Shown piece by piece: positions 45,606-53,581 of a stretch of DNA of 64,000 bases (its first letter is position 1; every line of letters starts with the position of its first letter). A program made the position numbers and the translations under genes. Below the pieces are notes generated by a model. It had not been told where the DNA came from. It made no database searches and worked only from the letters and a program-made list of their open reading frames with translations. This DNA is from Sinohyriopsis cumingii (taxonomy: Eukaryota > Mollusca > Bivalvia > Unionida > Unionidae): assembly GCA_028554795.2 (NCBI GenBank), contig CM068835.1, forward strand, positions 56,349,219 through 56,413,218, in the 5' to 3' direction.

Positions 45606-45642
45606 CTCTTTTCGAGAAATATGGCTGGCCCTGAAAAGGGCC
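45606..45642 (-). terminator. Histone-type 3' end signal (stem-loop plus purine element) for the 77-codon gene
   Basis: On the minus strand a GGCCCTTTTCAGGGCC hairpin (45642-45627) begins 24 nt after the stop at 45667. It has the 6-bp stem and four-base TTTC loop of replication-dependent histone mRNAs. The 3' flank reads AGCCA, not the canonical ACCCA. The purine-rich GAAAAGAG (45613-45606) follows 13 nt later, where the U7-binding histone downstream element should be. No AATAAA lies nearby. Confidence 0.75.
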
Positions 45643-45666
45643 TTTGGGTTTATGTTAATGTATCTA

Positions 45667-45900
45667 TCAACATAAAGGGCACCGCATTGGTCTTCTTCTT
45701 GTCCTTAGGCTGCGTCTCACTGTCGGCCCGTAAATCAGCACTCTTTTGAGGCATCCTTGGCTTTCAACGTAGATCCTACGTATCCACAGACTGGTGTTTG
45801 TCCTGTGGACAACGGTCCACTTGGATCGGACATACATGAGCATGTCCGTCCTGAACATCATGGAAGACACAAGCGTAGAAGATTGCACATCGGTCCACAT
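45667..45900 (-). CDS. Small basic protein, unknown function (77 aa)
   Basis: This short gene is supported by its transcription signals more than by its product. A TATAAATA box lies at 45952-45945, the ATG follows about 45 nt later, and a histone-like hairpin begins 24 nt after the stop. The product has no recognised domain. Its C-terminal third is strongly basic (RRSLRTRRRPMRC) with two closing Cys, so nucleic acid binding or nuclear localisation is possible. A second, 34-codon frame starts at an ATG at 45753 and is less likely. The gene diverges from the 46120 gene across a 219-bp promoter. Confidence 0.5.
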   Translation of the reverse strand: MWTDVQSSTLVSSMMFRTDMLMYVRSKWTVVHRTNTSLWIRRIYVESQGCLKRVLIYGPTVRRSLRTRRRPMRCPLC

Positions 45901-45944
45901 CTTGAAGCGACGAGAACAGGTGAATCAATGCAGTGAACTGCGCT

Positions 45945-46071
45945 TATTTATAGGTAGAGGTAGGATTGAAACGGATTGAGTTCATTCACCAATCCGAACA
46001 CGCGTTACAAAATTCAGTCAGCCCGCATCCAATTCGAAGAGAGCAGTCTGTGACGTCACGTAGTCTATATA
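45945..46071. promoter_or_regulatory. Bidirectional promoter with TATA, CCAAT and CRE elements
   Basis: The 219 bp between the two divergent ATGs hold a minus-strand TATAAATA (45952-45945) and a plus-strand TATATA (46066-46071). CCAAT motifs lie near 45989 and 46030, and a perfect palindromic CRE (TGACGTCA) at 46051-46058, 7 bp before the plus TATA. Paired TATA boxes with CCAAT motifs recall divergent histone H2A-H2B promoters. Both transcripts also end in histone-like hairpins. Confidence 0.65.
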
Positions 46072-46119
46072 GATTCGCTAGCGCTTGTGTGCAGTCAATC
46101 TATGCGACAGTGATTCAAC

Positions 46120-46674
46120 ATGACGGAAACTCAGAAAACGATCCATTGGGGTGCACCAACAGGGGAAACTGCCCAAGGGAACCCGGACTTACTTTCAGAA
46201 GAGGTGAATTGGGATTTTGTGGATTTTCTCTCCTCGCAAGAATTTGTTCCGGAACCTTCGTTACCTTCTTCATTACCGCAAGTGGAGAATTTTAGAGAGA
46301 GACAGAAAGAAGAATTGGAGAAATTTATACAACGACAAAAGGAAGCGGAACAGGCTTTTCTCCTACAGCAACAGCAGCAAGAAGAAGAGGTAAGAAAAAA
46401 ACAACAGCAAGAAGAAGTAGCAGCAAAGAAACAGGAGGGTGAAAATCAAACGGTCACGGTACTGTTGGACATTTTAGCGGAGTTAAGAAGTCTGAAACAA
46501 ATGTATCAGACTTCTTTATTACGACCAAAGAGAATACGACCTTCCCTAGCTAAACACGTCAACCCTGTGACTAAGCCTACCGTACCACCCTTAGTGATTT
46601 CAACCCAATCATCATCATCAACATTACGCCTTGGCCGTGGCAAAGGCATAAGGCAGTTAAAGTTGATTGCTTAA
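46120..46674 (+). CDS. Gln/Glu-rich coiled-coil protein, unknown function (184 aa)
   Basis: The ATG lies about 50 nt after the TATA box. Residues 1-55 are acidic and aromatic. Residues about 60-105 form a charged, Q-rich coiled coil (ERQKEELEKFIQRQKEAE), followed by a possible leucine-zipper-like helix near 115-130 (VLLDILAELRSLKQM) and a basic, Ser-rich tail. No enzyme motif is present. A DNA-binding or scaffold role is possible. The mRNA appears to end at a histone-type hairpin 27 nt after the stop. A second small Q-rich gene at 63238 has a similar layout and the same kind of 3' end. Confidence 0.7.
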   Translation: MTETQKTIHWGAPTGETAQGNPDLLSEEVNWDFVDFLSSQEFVPEPSLPSSLPQVENFRERQKEELEKFIQRQKEAEQAFLLQQQQQEEEVRKKQQQEEVAAKKQEGENQTVTVLLDILAELRSLKQMYQTSLLRPKRIRPSLAKHVNPVTKPTVPPLVISTQSSSSTLRLGRGKGIRQLKLIA

Positions 46675-46700
46675 ACGTACCCCTACACCAAAATAAAAAG

Positions 46701-46739
46701 GCCCTTTTCAGGGCCACCCACATTTCTCGAAAAGAGATA
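46701..46739 (+). terminator. Histone-type 3' end signal for the coiled-coil gene
   Basis: A perfect hairpin GGCCCTTTTCAGGGCC (46701-46716) is preceded by AAAAA and followed by ACCCACA. This matches the histone mRNA pattern, in which SLBP reads the stem, loop and flanks. The purine element GAAAAGAGATAG begins 14 nt after the stem and has the AAAGAG core expected to pair with U7 snRNA. There is no AATAAA between the stop and the hairpin. Confidence 0.8.
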
Positions 46740-46878
46740 GCCCTTCAATTTTGCCAATAACTCAAAAAAATAGCCCACCCATTTTACCCTTATAGTACGT
46801 GTCTTTTTTGTATGAGTGCGTGAGTGTACGTTCTTATTTTAAAATCAAAACTCAAAGACACTTACCTTATATCATTAA

Positions 46879-46884
46879 TTTATT
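46879..46884 (-). terminator. Polyadenylation signal of the zinc-knuckle gene
   Basis: AATAAA on the minus strand, about 75 nt after the stop codon at 46960. This is an ordinary poly(A) signal, unlike the histone-type ends of the neighbouring genes. Confidence 0.65.
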
Positions 46885-46959
46885 CTTTTATCCATTGTTA
46901 CAATCCAATTCACAATTCACAACAGAACACTTTAATTAAAAGTTCTTCTGTTTCCTTGT

Positions 46960-47430
46960 TTAGTCTCTCTGTTTTTTGAATTTCTTCACCGTTTTTTCCT
47001 CATTTTCTTCCCTTCTTCTTTTCTTCTCCTGTTTCTTTGCCTCTTTTAAATAGAATTGTCTTCTTTCTTCCTCTTCTTCCTCTGAAGAATCCCTCTCTTC
47101 TTCCGAAGAATCCCTCTCTTCTTCTGAAGAATTCCTCTTTTCTTCTGATTCCTCTTGTTTCTTTTTGGGGCAATCTGGAGACCAATGTCCTTTTTCTTTA
47201 CAATAATAACAGGTATCTTGACTTTTGTCTTTTTTAGCCCCTGTTTTTTTTTTTTTTTGACGGTCTGGACACTCTGAAGACCAATGCCCTTTCTTCTGAC
47301 AGATATAGCAAGTATCTTGACTTTTATCTCGAAAGGAAGGAGAGTAGTCCGTGGGTTGGTCTGAAGAGAATTTTCTAATGACCCCTCGCAGAGCTCTGAC
47401 GAAACGTTCCATCTGAGTAGTCTCTTCCAT
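46960..47430 (-). CDS. CCHC zinc-knuckle protein with acidic and basic tail (156 aa)
   Basis: The start is the ATG at 47430; the longer frame upstream would need a GTG. Two CCHC knuckles are clear: CYICQKKGHWSSEC and CYYCKEKGHWSPDC, each C-x2-C-x4-H-x4-C, a fold that binds single-stranded RNA or DNA. Next comes a Ser/Glu tract with repeated SSEEERD units, probably phosphorylated by casein kinase 2, and then a Lys/Arg-rich tail with nuclear-localisation-like KKRRR and KKFKKQR. The gene diverges from the polymerase gene. The two ATGs are 118 bp apart, with a TATA-like CATAAAAAG at 47492-47484. A nucleic-acid chaperone or RNA-binding role is inferred. Confidence 0.7.
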   Translation of the reverse strand: MEETTQMERFVRALRGVIRKFSSDQPTDYSPSFRDKSQDTCYICQKKGHWSSECPDRQKKKKTGAKKDKSQDTCYYCKEKGHWSPDCPKKKQEESEEKRNSSEEERDSSEEERDSSEEEEEERRQFYLKEAKKQEKKRRREENEEKTVKKFKKQRD

Positions 47431-47483
47431 CGTTGTGCTCGGCTTGAGAGTGAAATGAATAGTGAAAGGACAAGACACACACC

Positions 47484-47500
47484 CTTTTTATGACTATAAA
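47484..47500. promoter_or_regulatory. Back-to-back TATA boxes between zinc-knuckle and polymerase genes
   Basis: The plus strand has TATAAA at 47495-47500 for the polymerase gene, and the minus strand has CATAAAAAG at 47492-47484 for the zinc-knuckle gene. Both lie about 48-55 nt from their start codons, so the two core promoters almost touch. Confidence 0.5.
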
Positions 47501-47548
47501 TTAGTCTATGGTGTTTAAACTTGAGTCATTTGACGTTTTGTACTCAAG

Positions 47549-50500
47549 ATGAAACGAGCCAATTCATTCGAGAAGAAAGAAGAAGAAAGTAAGAGGCAGA
47601 AACGTGATCTATCGCCTCGTACCAGGGCTGAAATCTTGGCACAAATTCATGCCAGTGATTTTGAAGAGGACATGAGTGAACCAGAATTTGAAACCTCTAA
47701 ACCAAGTTCACCACCCTTAGTCAACCCTGAAAAATACTATTCCATTCGAGAGACGGAAAAGCGCTCCTCTAGAAAATTTAGAACCACGGCTTACACCTAC
47801 ACGGTGAAGTTTAAAGATTTCAAGGCCGACGTACCCTTGGAGAAAGCAGAAGGGTTCATCACCGAGATGTGGGATTCTTTGCTCACCGCACTCAAGCGAC
47901 AATGTCAACCCAAAGAAGACGATTTCTTGACACTATCCATAGATCACGACGGTTTGAAATCCCCTGTTTGGATCGAGTTTAGCAGACCCGCAGAACTAAC
48001 CCCTTCCAAAGTCATGGACAAGATTCAACACGTACAACAATCTAATGACCAGTTTGACATCACCGATGGTAAAGCCACACTGAAAATGGCCCACGTCTCT
48101 CTTCCTCAAGGGACTGGACGCAAAAAGATGTTATTGGTGGACGACCTTCGCAACACCAAAACAAGTCTCGTCCGAATTAACAACCCTCAAGACCAGATGT
48201 GTTTAGCTCGAGCCATCGTGGTGGGACGAACCTATGCCAACAAGAACGACACGACAGAATGGAAAAGAGCCTGGAAAACTATTCGACAATCGGACCGAGC
48301 CAAACAACGAAACGAAGCAGAACTCCTGTTGCAACAAGCTGGTCTGTCCAAAGACACACCCTGTGGCATTCCTGAGATGCAGAAATTGCAAGATGCCCTA
48401 GCTCCACGCTACACCTTGAAAGTGCACCTTCAAGAAATGCGTGGGTCTCTGTTGTTTCGAGGGCAAGATTTTAAGGACGGAAAATACATTCACCTTTATC
48501 ATCACGATGACCATTTCGATACCATTACCAGTATCACTGCATTCCTGCGATACGGTTATTATTGTGAGAAATGTGATTATGGTTATAACAATCGAGAGCA
48601 ACACAAGTCTTGTGAATCGAAATGCCGAGGATGTTTGGCCTCTCCACCCTGTCTGAGCGAAGAACCAGTGCCTTGTTCAACTTGTTTGCGCACGTTTGTC
48701 AGCCCTACCTGTTCCCAACAACATCTGAAGACGCAAGGTTCACAGCAGAAATGTGATTGTCAACTGCTGAGATTGTGCCCTACGTGTGGACAAGGCCTAC
48801 GTACCAATAATGTCAAGGCACACGTATGTCGAGGAAAGAAAAAATGTCACATTTGTCACCACGTCGTGGACTTGGAACACCAATGCTACGTGCAAAAATA
48901 CCAATCTCCACCAGAGAAAGAGGACGGTCACAAGAAGAAAGGCAATTTCATCTTTTTCGATTTTGAATGCATGCAAGAGACCGGCATTCACATTCCTAAT
49001 TTCTGCGTGGCTCATCGAGAGTGCGAGAAGTGCATTCAAGAACCTATCTTCAGTCATTGCCCTCACTGCAGCAAAATTCCCGGAGGGCGTGAAAAAATCT
49101 TTCGGGGACCGAACACGTTAGCCGATTTTGCCCAATGAGTCTTAGATCCCATCGACAAGACGTGGAGCCAAGAGGACATCGAACGTTACGGAGATTGTCA
49201 TCGTCATGCCACGGTGATGGCTCACAATTTCTCCGGATACGATGGACAGTTTCTTTTGAGGTACTATACGGAACAAGGCACCGAACGTCCTAAAGTGACT
49301 TTGAACGGAGCCAAAATCATTTTCATGCAAGTGGGACAAGTGCATTTTAAAGATTCGATGAGTTACTTGGCCATGCCTTTGAGTCGAATGCCTGAAACGT
49401 TTGGAATGACAGAAATGGCTAAAGGGTACTTTCCATACTTTTTCAATACGGAAGCCAATCAACACGCCGTTCTACCCTATTTGCCCGAGGCTCACTATTA
49501 CGACCCCGACAACATGCGTACCGAACAACGAGAAGCTTTCTACGCTTGGTACCAGGCTCACGCCTCGGACCCCTTCGACTTTCAGGAAGAAATGTCAAAG
49601 TAGTGTCGTTCCGACGTGGACATTTTACGGCGTTGCTGTAGAAAATTTCGAGAATTATTCATGGAACACGGAGGGGTCGATCCTCTAAAAGAAGCCTGCA
49701 CCATTGCCAAAGCGTGTTCCTTAGTGTACCGCCAACGATTCATGCCTGAAAACACCGTGGCTGTCATCAGTCCTCAAACAACTAACTATGTCAAGCGTCA
49801 ATACTAGGTCAAAGCCCTACGTTGGTTACATTACTTGTGCGACAAGGAAGATAAATGGATTCAGCATGCCCGCAACGGAGGAGGCGAAAAGACCATCGGA
49901 ACGTATTCGGTCGATGGCTGGGACTTAGAAAACCCCAAGATCGTGTACGAATTTAACGGTTGCTTATTTCACGGATGTCCCGTCTGCTACCCTGACCGTG
50001 ACACTAAAAATCAGTTTTTACAACGGACCATGGAAGACTTGTACCAGGACACTTGTCAGCGACGCCTAAAGTTAGAACAGCAAGGATACCAAGTGGTGAA
50101 AATGTGGGAAAACGAGTACGATCACCGTATGAAAACCGATCCCGAGTTTAAAGGCCTCGTGGAAAGTTACCAGTTCATGGACCCGCTGAACCCGAGGGAT
50201 AGTTTGTACGGAGGAAGGACCAATGCCACCTGTTTGCTGTACCAAGCCGACGAAGAGAAAGGAGAAGAAATCAAATACTTGGACGTGTGTTCGCTGTATC
50301 CCTACGTGTGCAAATATTGTCGCTTTCCGGAAGGGCACCCGCAATTGCTGACGGAACACATCGACCTGAAAAACATTCGACAATACGAAGGCTTGATTAA
50401 GTGCAAAGTTTTGCCTCCCACGAACCTATACCATCCCGTCTTACCTCACCATTGTCAAGGCAAACTGATGTTTCCCTTGTGCCGTACTTGTGCCGAAACG

Positions 50501-51583
50501 TGCAACCAAGACCAACCTTGTCAGCACAGCCAGGAAGAACGGGCCTTGACGGGAACCTGGGTCAGCGTAGAATTGTTCAAAGCTCTGGATATGGGATACC
50601 AGCTGTTAGAAGTGTACGAAATTTGTCACTTTCCTAAGACACAACAATACCACAAGGGTGACCCTACTCAGAAAGGCGTTTTCGCCGACTACGTGGATGC
50701 CTTTTTGAAACTGAAGCAAGAAGCCAGCGGCTATCCTTCCTGGTGTCACACTCCCGAAGACCAAATAAAATTCAAAGAGAAATACTACGAACAAGAAGGC
50801 ATCACTTTAGACCACATCGAGAAAAACGAAGGCAGGCGATCGTTTCCCAAAGTGATGTTAAATTGCTTGTGGGGTAAAATGGCACAACGACCATGTCTAC
50901 CCAAGACGGAATATTTGACACAACCTTCCCGCTACTTCCAGATGATTCACGACAAAACCAAATACATGAAACACGTGGACGTCGTTCGAGAGGATTTGAT
51001 CTTGGTCAATTACGAAGAAGATCTGGACTTGGTACAAGACGACCCTTTTGGAAATGTCATCATTGCGGCTTACGTGACAGCCCATGCTCGCTTAAAATTG
51101 TACGAAGCTTTAGAACTGTTAGAAGAACGCGTCCTGTACTTTGACACGGACAGTTGCATCTACATCCATCACCCGATTCAACATCACCCTGACATCGAAG
51201 GAGACCGTTTAGGAGCCTGGACAGATGAGCATCCCGACGACAAGATTCTAAGTTTCGTCAGTGGTGGTCCCAAAAATTACGGCTACGAATACCGTGACAA
51301 ACAAGAAGTGCACACGACGTGCAAAGTGAAAGGACTGACTCTGAATCATCGTACCAGTCGAGTGGTCAACTTTGGGGTATTGAAAGAAGCCTTGCAATCG
51401 GGAGAGGATGGAAACTTTAAAGTGACCACCTATCAACCGAACAAGATTGTACGTTTACCCACTCACCACATCGTCAGTCGACCCTTGGAAAAAGTCTATC
51501 AAATCGTGTACCAGAAGCGAGTTCGACTTCCCAATCATTTCACCTTACCGTATGGACACGTTGGTATAAAACATTGGTTGTAA
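47549..51583 (+). pseudogene. polB: Protein-primed DNA polymerase B (pPolB), interrupted by three in-frame stops
   Basis: This replicative polymerase copies the linear element from a protein primer. One frame runs the full 1344 codon positions. Order: Ser/Lys-rich N-terminus; unknown domain; cysteine cluster at about 340-460; 3'-5' exonuclease with FFDFEC (about 470), HNFSGYDGQF (about 557) and a third exonuclease segment near 686. Then come the YEFNGCLFHGCPVC region (about 820), polymerase motif A YLDVCSLYPY (about 912), motif B KVMLNCLWGK (about 1102) and motif C YFDTDS (about 1198). Stops lie at 49136 (TGA), 49601 (TAG) and 49805 (TAG), all between the first and third exonuclease segments or just after, with no change of frame. 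All polymerase motifs lie downstream of the last stop. Confidence 0.92.
51565..51571 (+). promoter_or_regulatory. TATA box of the first BIR gene
   Basis: TATAAAA lies inside the last codons of the polymerase gene, about 75 nt before the BIR start codon at 51645. A short upstream frame begins at an ATG at 51608. Confidence 0.5.
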
Positions 51584-51644
51584 GAGGATAGTTACCCTAC
51601 CAGAAAGATGACTTCGCCACAGCAAGAATCGAGTGAGAAACCCG

Positions 51645-52016
51645 ATGAGAACTCCAAGTTCAAACCCTACCACGTTTCAGAAATGGCCTACGGATAGGGA
51701 AGGATTACCTTCTTCGCATGTTTTAGCTAGAACAGGATTTGTCTACTTGGGACCTGAGTCAGGATTGGGATACGAGGTACAGTGTTTCGCTTGCGGACTG
51801 AAGTTACGAATGGATCTATGTATCTATAAAGATTCAGCTATTCTGGAACATACTCGATGGTCTCCGCACTGCCCTTACCTTTCTATGGCCTTTCCACCCA
51901 TCACACTACGGTACAATGTTGACGGTACCTTAGAGACGGTACCTTCCAGAACAGGACATAAAAAACGTAAAAAAGGAAAGATGTACAAGCTGGAGACTGC
52001 ATTGCGACTAGTATAA
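51645..52016 (+). CDS. Single-BIR protein without RING (123 aa)
   Basis: A BIR fold spans residues about 10-75. It has FQKWPTDREGLPSSHVLART, then GFVYLG, the zinc ligands CFAC, the H in LEHTRWSPHC and the final Cys. This is the arrangement used by IAPs to bind caspases or IAP-binding peptides. A basic tail (KKRKKGK) follows and no RING is encoded. The Trp usually found between the second Cys and the His is absent, replaced by a seven-residue longer loop. The upstream ATG at 51608 opens another frame of 29 codons, so initiation may be leaky, or an indel has moved the original start. Inferred role: block of host cell death. Confidence 0.82.
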   Translation: MRTPSSNPTTFQKWPTDREGLPSSHVLARTGFVYLGPESGLGYEVQCFACGLKLRMDLCIYKDSAILEHTRWSPHCPYLSMAFPPITLRYNVDGTLETVPSRTGHKKRKKGKMYKLETALRLV

Positions 52017-52020
52017 AAAG
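52012..52020 (+). promoter_or_regulatory. TATA box overlapping the stop of the first BIR gene
   Basis: TATAAAAAG, whose internal TAA is the stop codon of the preceding gene. The next ATG is 63 nt after the box start, leaving a leader of about 30 nt. Confidence 0.6.
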
Positions 52021-52074
52021 GGGCTATGGTCAAGATCGATAGTTCATTGTGACTACCAAGACCGAGCGAACAAG

Positions 52075-52812
52075 ATGAATACTTTGAAAGAGACATCGTT
52101 CCAGTTTGGGGATTGTAAAACAGTTGTATCTTCCTCTAGTGTGACTAATATTGGATGGATAAGACCCAGGCATTGCGACGGAAAATGTCCGGAAGGAAAC
52201 TGCGATTGTCCATGTGGTTACCATTGTAATTGCGTAACGGAGTTTGCAGACGAGCGCGATTGTGAGCCTTGCGATGGATACGATGCTGTACCTTGTGACC
52301 TGAGCGATGCCGTAAAGCATCATGGGAACTTTAGTGTCCCTACCCCTATCATGGAAAGTGATGCTGTGCGTGTCAAACCTGAGGGATGCGAAAGCGATGC
52401 CGCTCGTCCTCTTAGACATTTTACCGGGTTTAAAAGGGAATGTTCACCTTCACGTCTACCCCCCTACGGATGTCATCCAGCCCTGAGCAAACACCTGTTC
52501 ATGTCACCCAACCCTCATCGAAACGAACCTGTGAAAGACGAATATTCGTTTCCTGTGCGTTTGTCGGAATACTGCGACTTTGAAAATCGTCTTCAATCGT
52601 TCAAAGGAAAATGGCCTAAGTATCTGGGAGGACCGACCCCCGAAGAATTAGCCAGAGCCGGATTTTTCTACTTGGGCGAAGGAGATAAAGTCAAGTGCTT
52701 CAGTTGCGGTGTGTCACTTCACCACTGGGAACCGCAAGATTCGGCCTACGTAGAACATGCTCGATGGTCACCGAATTGTCATTACTTACCCTTAGTGGGA
52801 CCGAGACATTGA
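52075..52812 (+). CDS. Cys-rich protein with C-terminal BIR domain (245 aa)
   Basis: Residues 30-90 contain a dense Cys cluster (CDGKCPEGNCDCPCGYHCNC) likely to bind zinc; I do not recognise its fold. Residues about 170-240 form a complete BIR: FKGKWPKYLGGPTPEELARA, GFFYLG, CFSC, the conserved Trp, EHARWSPNC and HYL. All four zinc ligands and the WP and GF landmarks are present. There is no RING, so any ubiquitin ligase activity would need a partner. The gene follows a second, more divergent BIR gene and precedes three F-box-like genes, an accessory block apparently aimed at host apoptosis and ubiquitin pathways (inference). Confidence 0.85.
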   Translation: MNTLKETSFQFGDCKTVVSSSSVTNIGWIRPRHCDGKCPEGNCDCPCGYHCNCVTEFADERDCEPCDGYDAVPCDLSDAVKHHGNFSVPTPIMESDAVRVKPEGCESDAARPLRHFTGFKRECSPSRLPPYGCHPALSKHLFMSPNPHRNEPVKDEYSFPVRLSEYCDFENRLQSFKGKWPKYLGGPTPEELARAGFFYLGEGDKVKCFSCGVSLHHWEPQDSAYVEHARWSPNCHYLPLVGPRH

Positions 52813-52840
52813 AGTAACTTCTTACCATAATAATCTGTTC

Positions 52841-53296
52841 ATGGATACTTTACAAGAGAACATTCGTGCTTTGCCTGTGGAGTTGAGAGAACGCATTTAC
52901 CGAGAGCTGGTCAAAATACAAGTGAAACGTAAAGAACGATTGCATCCGTTACGTCACCGGTGTTTGAACCACTGGTACCTGAAGGCTATACAAGGACTGA
53001 TTCAATTGAAAGTGTTCCATAGGACAGACATTGATCAACGATCCTCTAGTTTTAAAAAGGCTTGGTTCGGTATGGACGATTGTAGGTACATCATTGTAAA
53101 CGTACTGCATCGAATTCCAGAGGAAGAGTTAACGAATTACCAACATCTTGAACACAATGTCAACTTAGTGAAAGAGGAAACTTCTGAACGAATTGTAATG
53201 TGTAGATTAGTGACTCAACGATTTAAATTCGACACTGAAGTAAAACCATGTTTGTGCAAAGAGTACATTTCTTGTGTCAGACCAAAGAGGATTTAG
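52841..53296 (+). CDS. F-box-like protein, copy 1 of a tandem family (151 aa)
   Basis: The N-terminus, MDTLQENIRALPVELRERIY, reads like an F-box or F-box-like (2EXR-type) helix pair, with the LP-x-ELRERIYREL core. F-boxes bind Skp1 and bring targets to cullin-1 ubiquitin ligases. The remaining 120 residues share W-Y-L, YQHLEHNV and KEETSERI segments with copy 3 and have no other recognised domain. No clear TATA box precedes it, so it may be translated from a longer transcript. Function is inferred from the short motif only. Confidence 0.6.
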   Translation: MDTLQENIRALPVELRERIYRELVKIQVKRKERLHPLRHRCLNHWYLKAIQGLIQLKVFHRTDIDQRSSSFKKAWFGMDDCRYIIVNVLHRIPEEELTNYQHLEHNVNLVKEETSERIVMCRLVTQRFKFDTEVKPCLCKEYISCVRPKRI

Positions 53297-53308
53297 TATG
53301 ACCTATTC

Positions 53309-53581
53309 ATGGATACTTTGCTAGGGAACATTCGTGCTTTGCCTGTGGAGTTGAGAGAACGCATTTACCGAGAACTGATCAAAATACAAGTGAAACGCAA
53401 ACTCAAAGTGATTCATCCGTTTTTAGATTATGCTATGTTCCAAAGTACAAGAAGACTGATTATGAGTGGATATTACATTAGGCACAAAGTTAAACGAGGC
53501 TATTGGCCACCACCCAACGATTCCAAAAACAGTGTATATACTTATGGATACTTTACAAGAGAACATTTTGGGCTTGCCTGA
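53309..53581 (+). CDS. F-box-like protein, copy 2, truncated (90 aa)
   Basis: The first 32 residues are almost identical to copy 1, including the LPVELRERIYREL core. It then diverges and ends at residue 90, and its last 38 nt overlap the start of copy 3 in another frame. It lacks the central W-Y-L and YQH segments. It is probably the product of duplication followed by deletion, perhaps by unequal recombination, and may not be functional. Confidence 0.5.
   Translation: MDTLLGNIRALPVELRERIYRELIKIQVKRKLKVIHPFLDYAMFQSTRRLIMSGYYIRHKVKRGYWPPPNDSKNSVYTYGYFTREHFGLA

Noticed and set aside
45794-45979. Plus-strand 61-codon frame opposite the small 77-aa gene
   Set aside because: Promoter and 3' hairpin both point to the minus strand.
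49136-49807. Stop-codon recoding or selenocysteine in the polymerase
   Set aside because: Both TGA and TAG are involved and no recoding structure is evident; nonsense decay is simpler, given the other broken genes.
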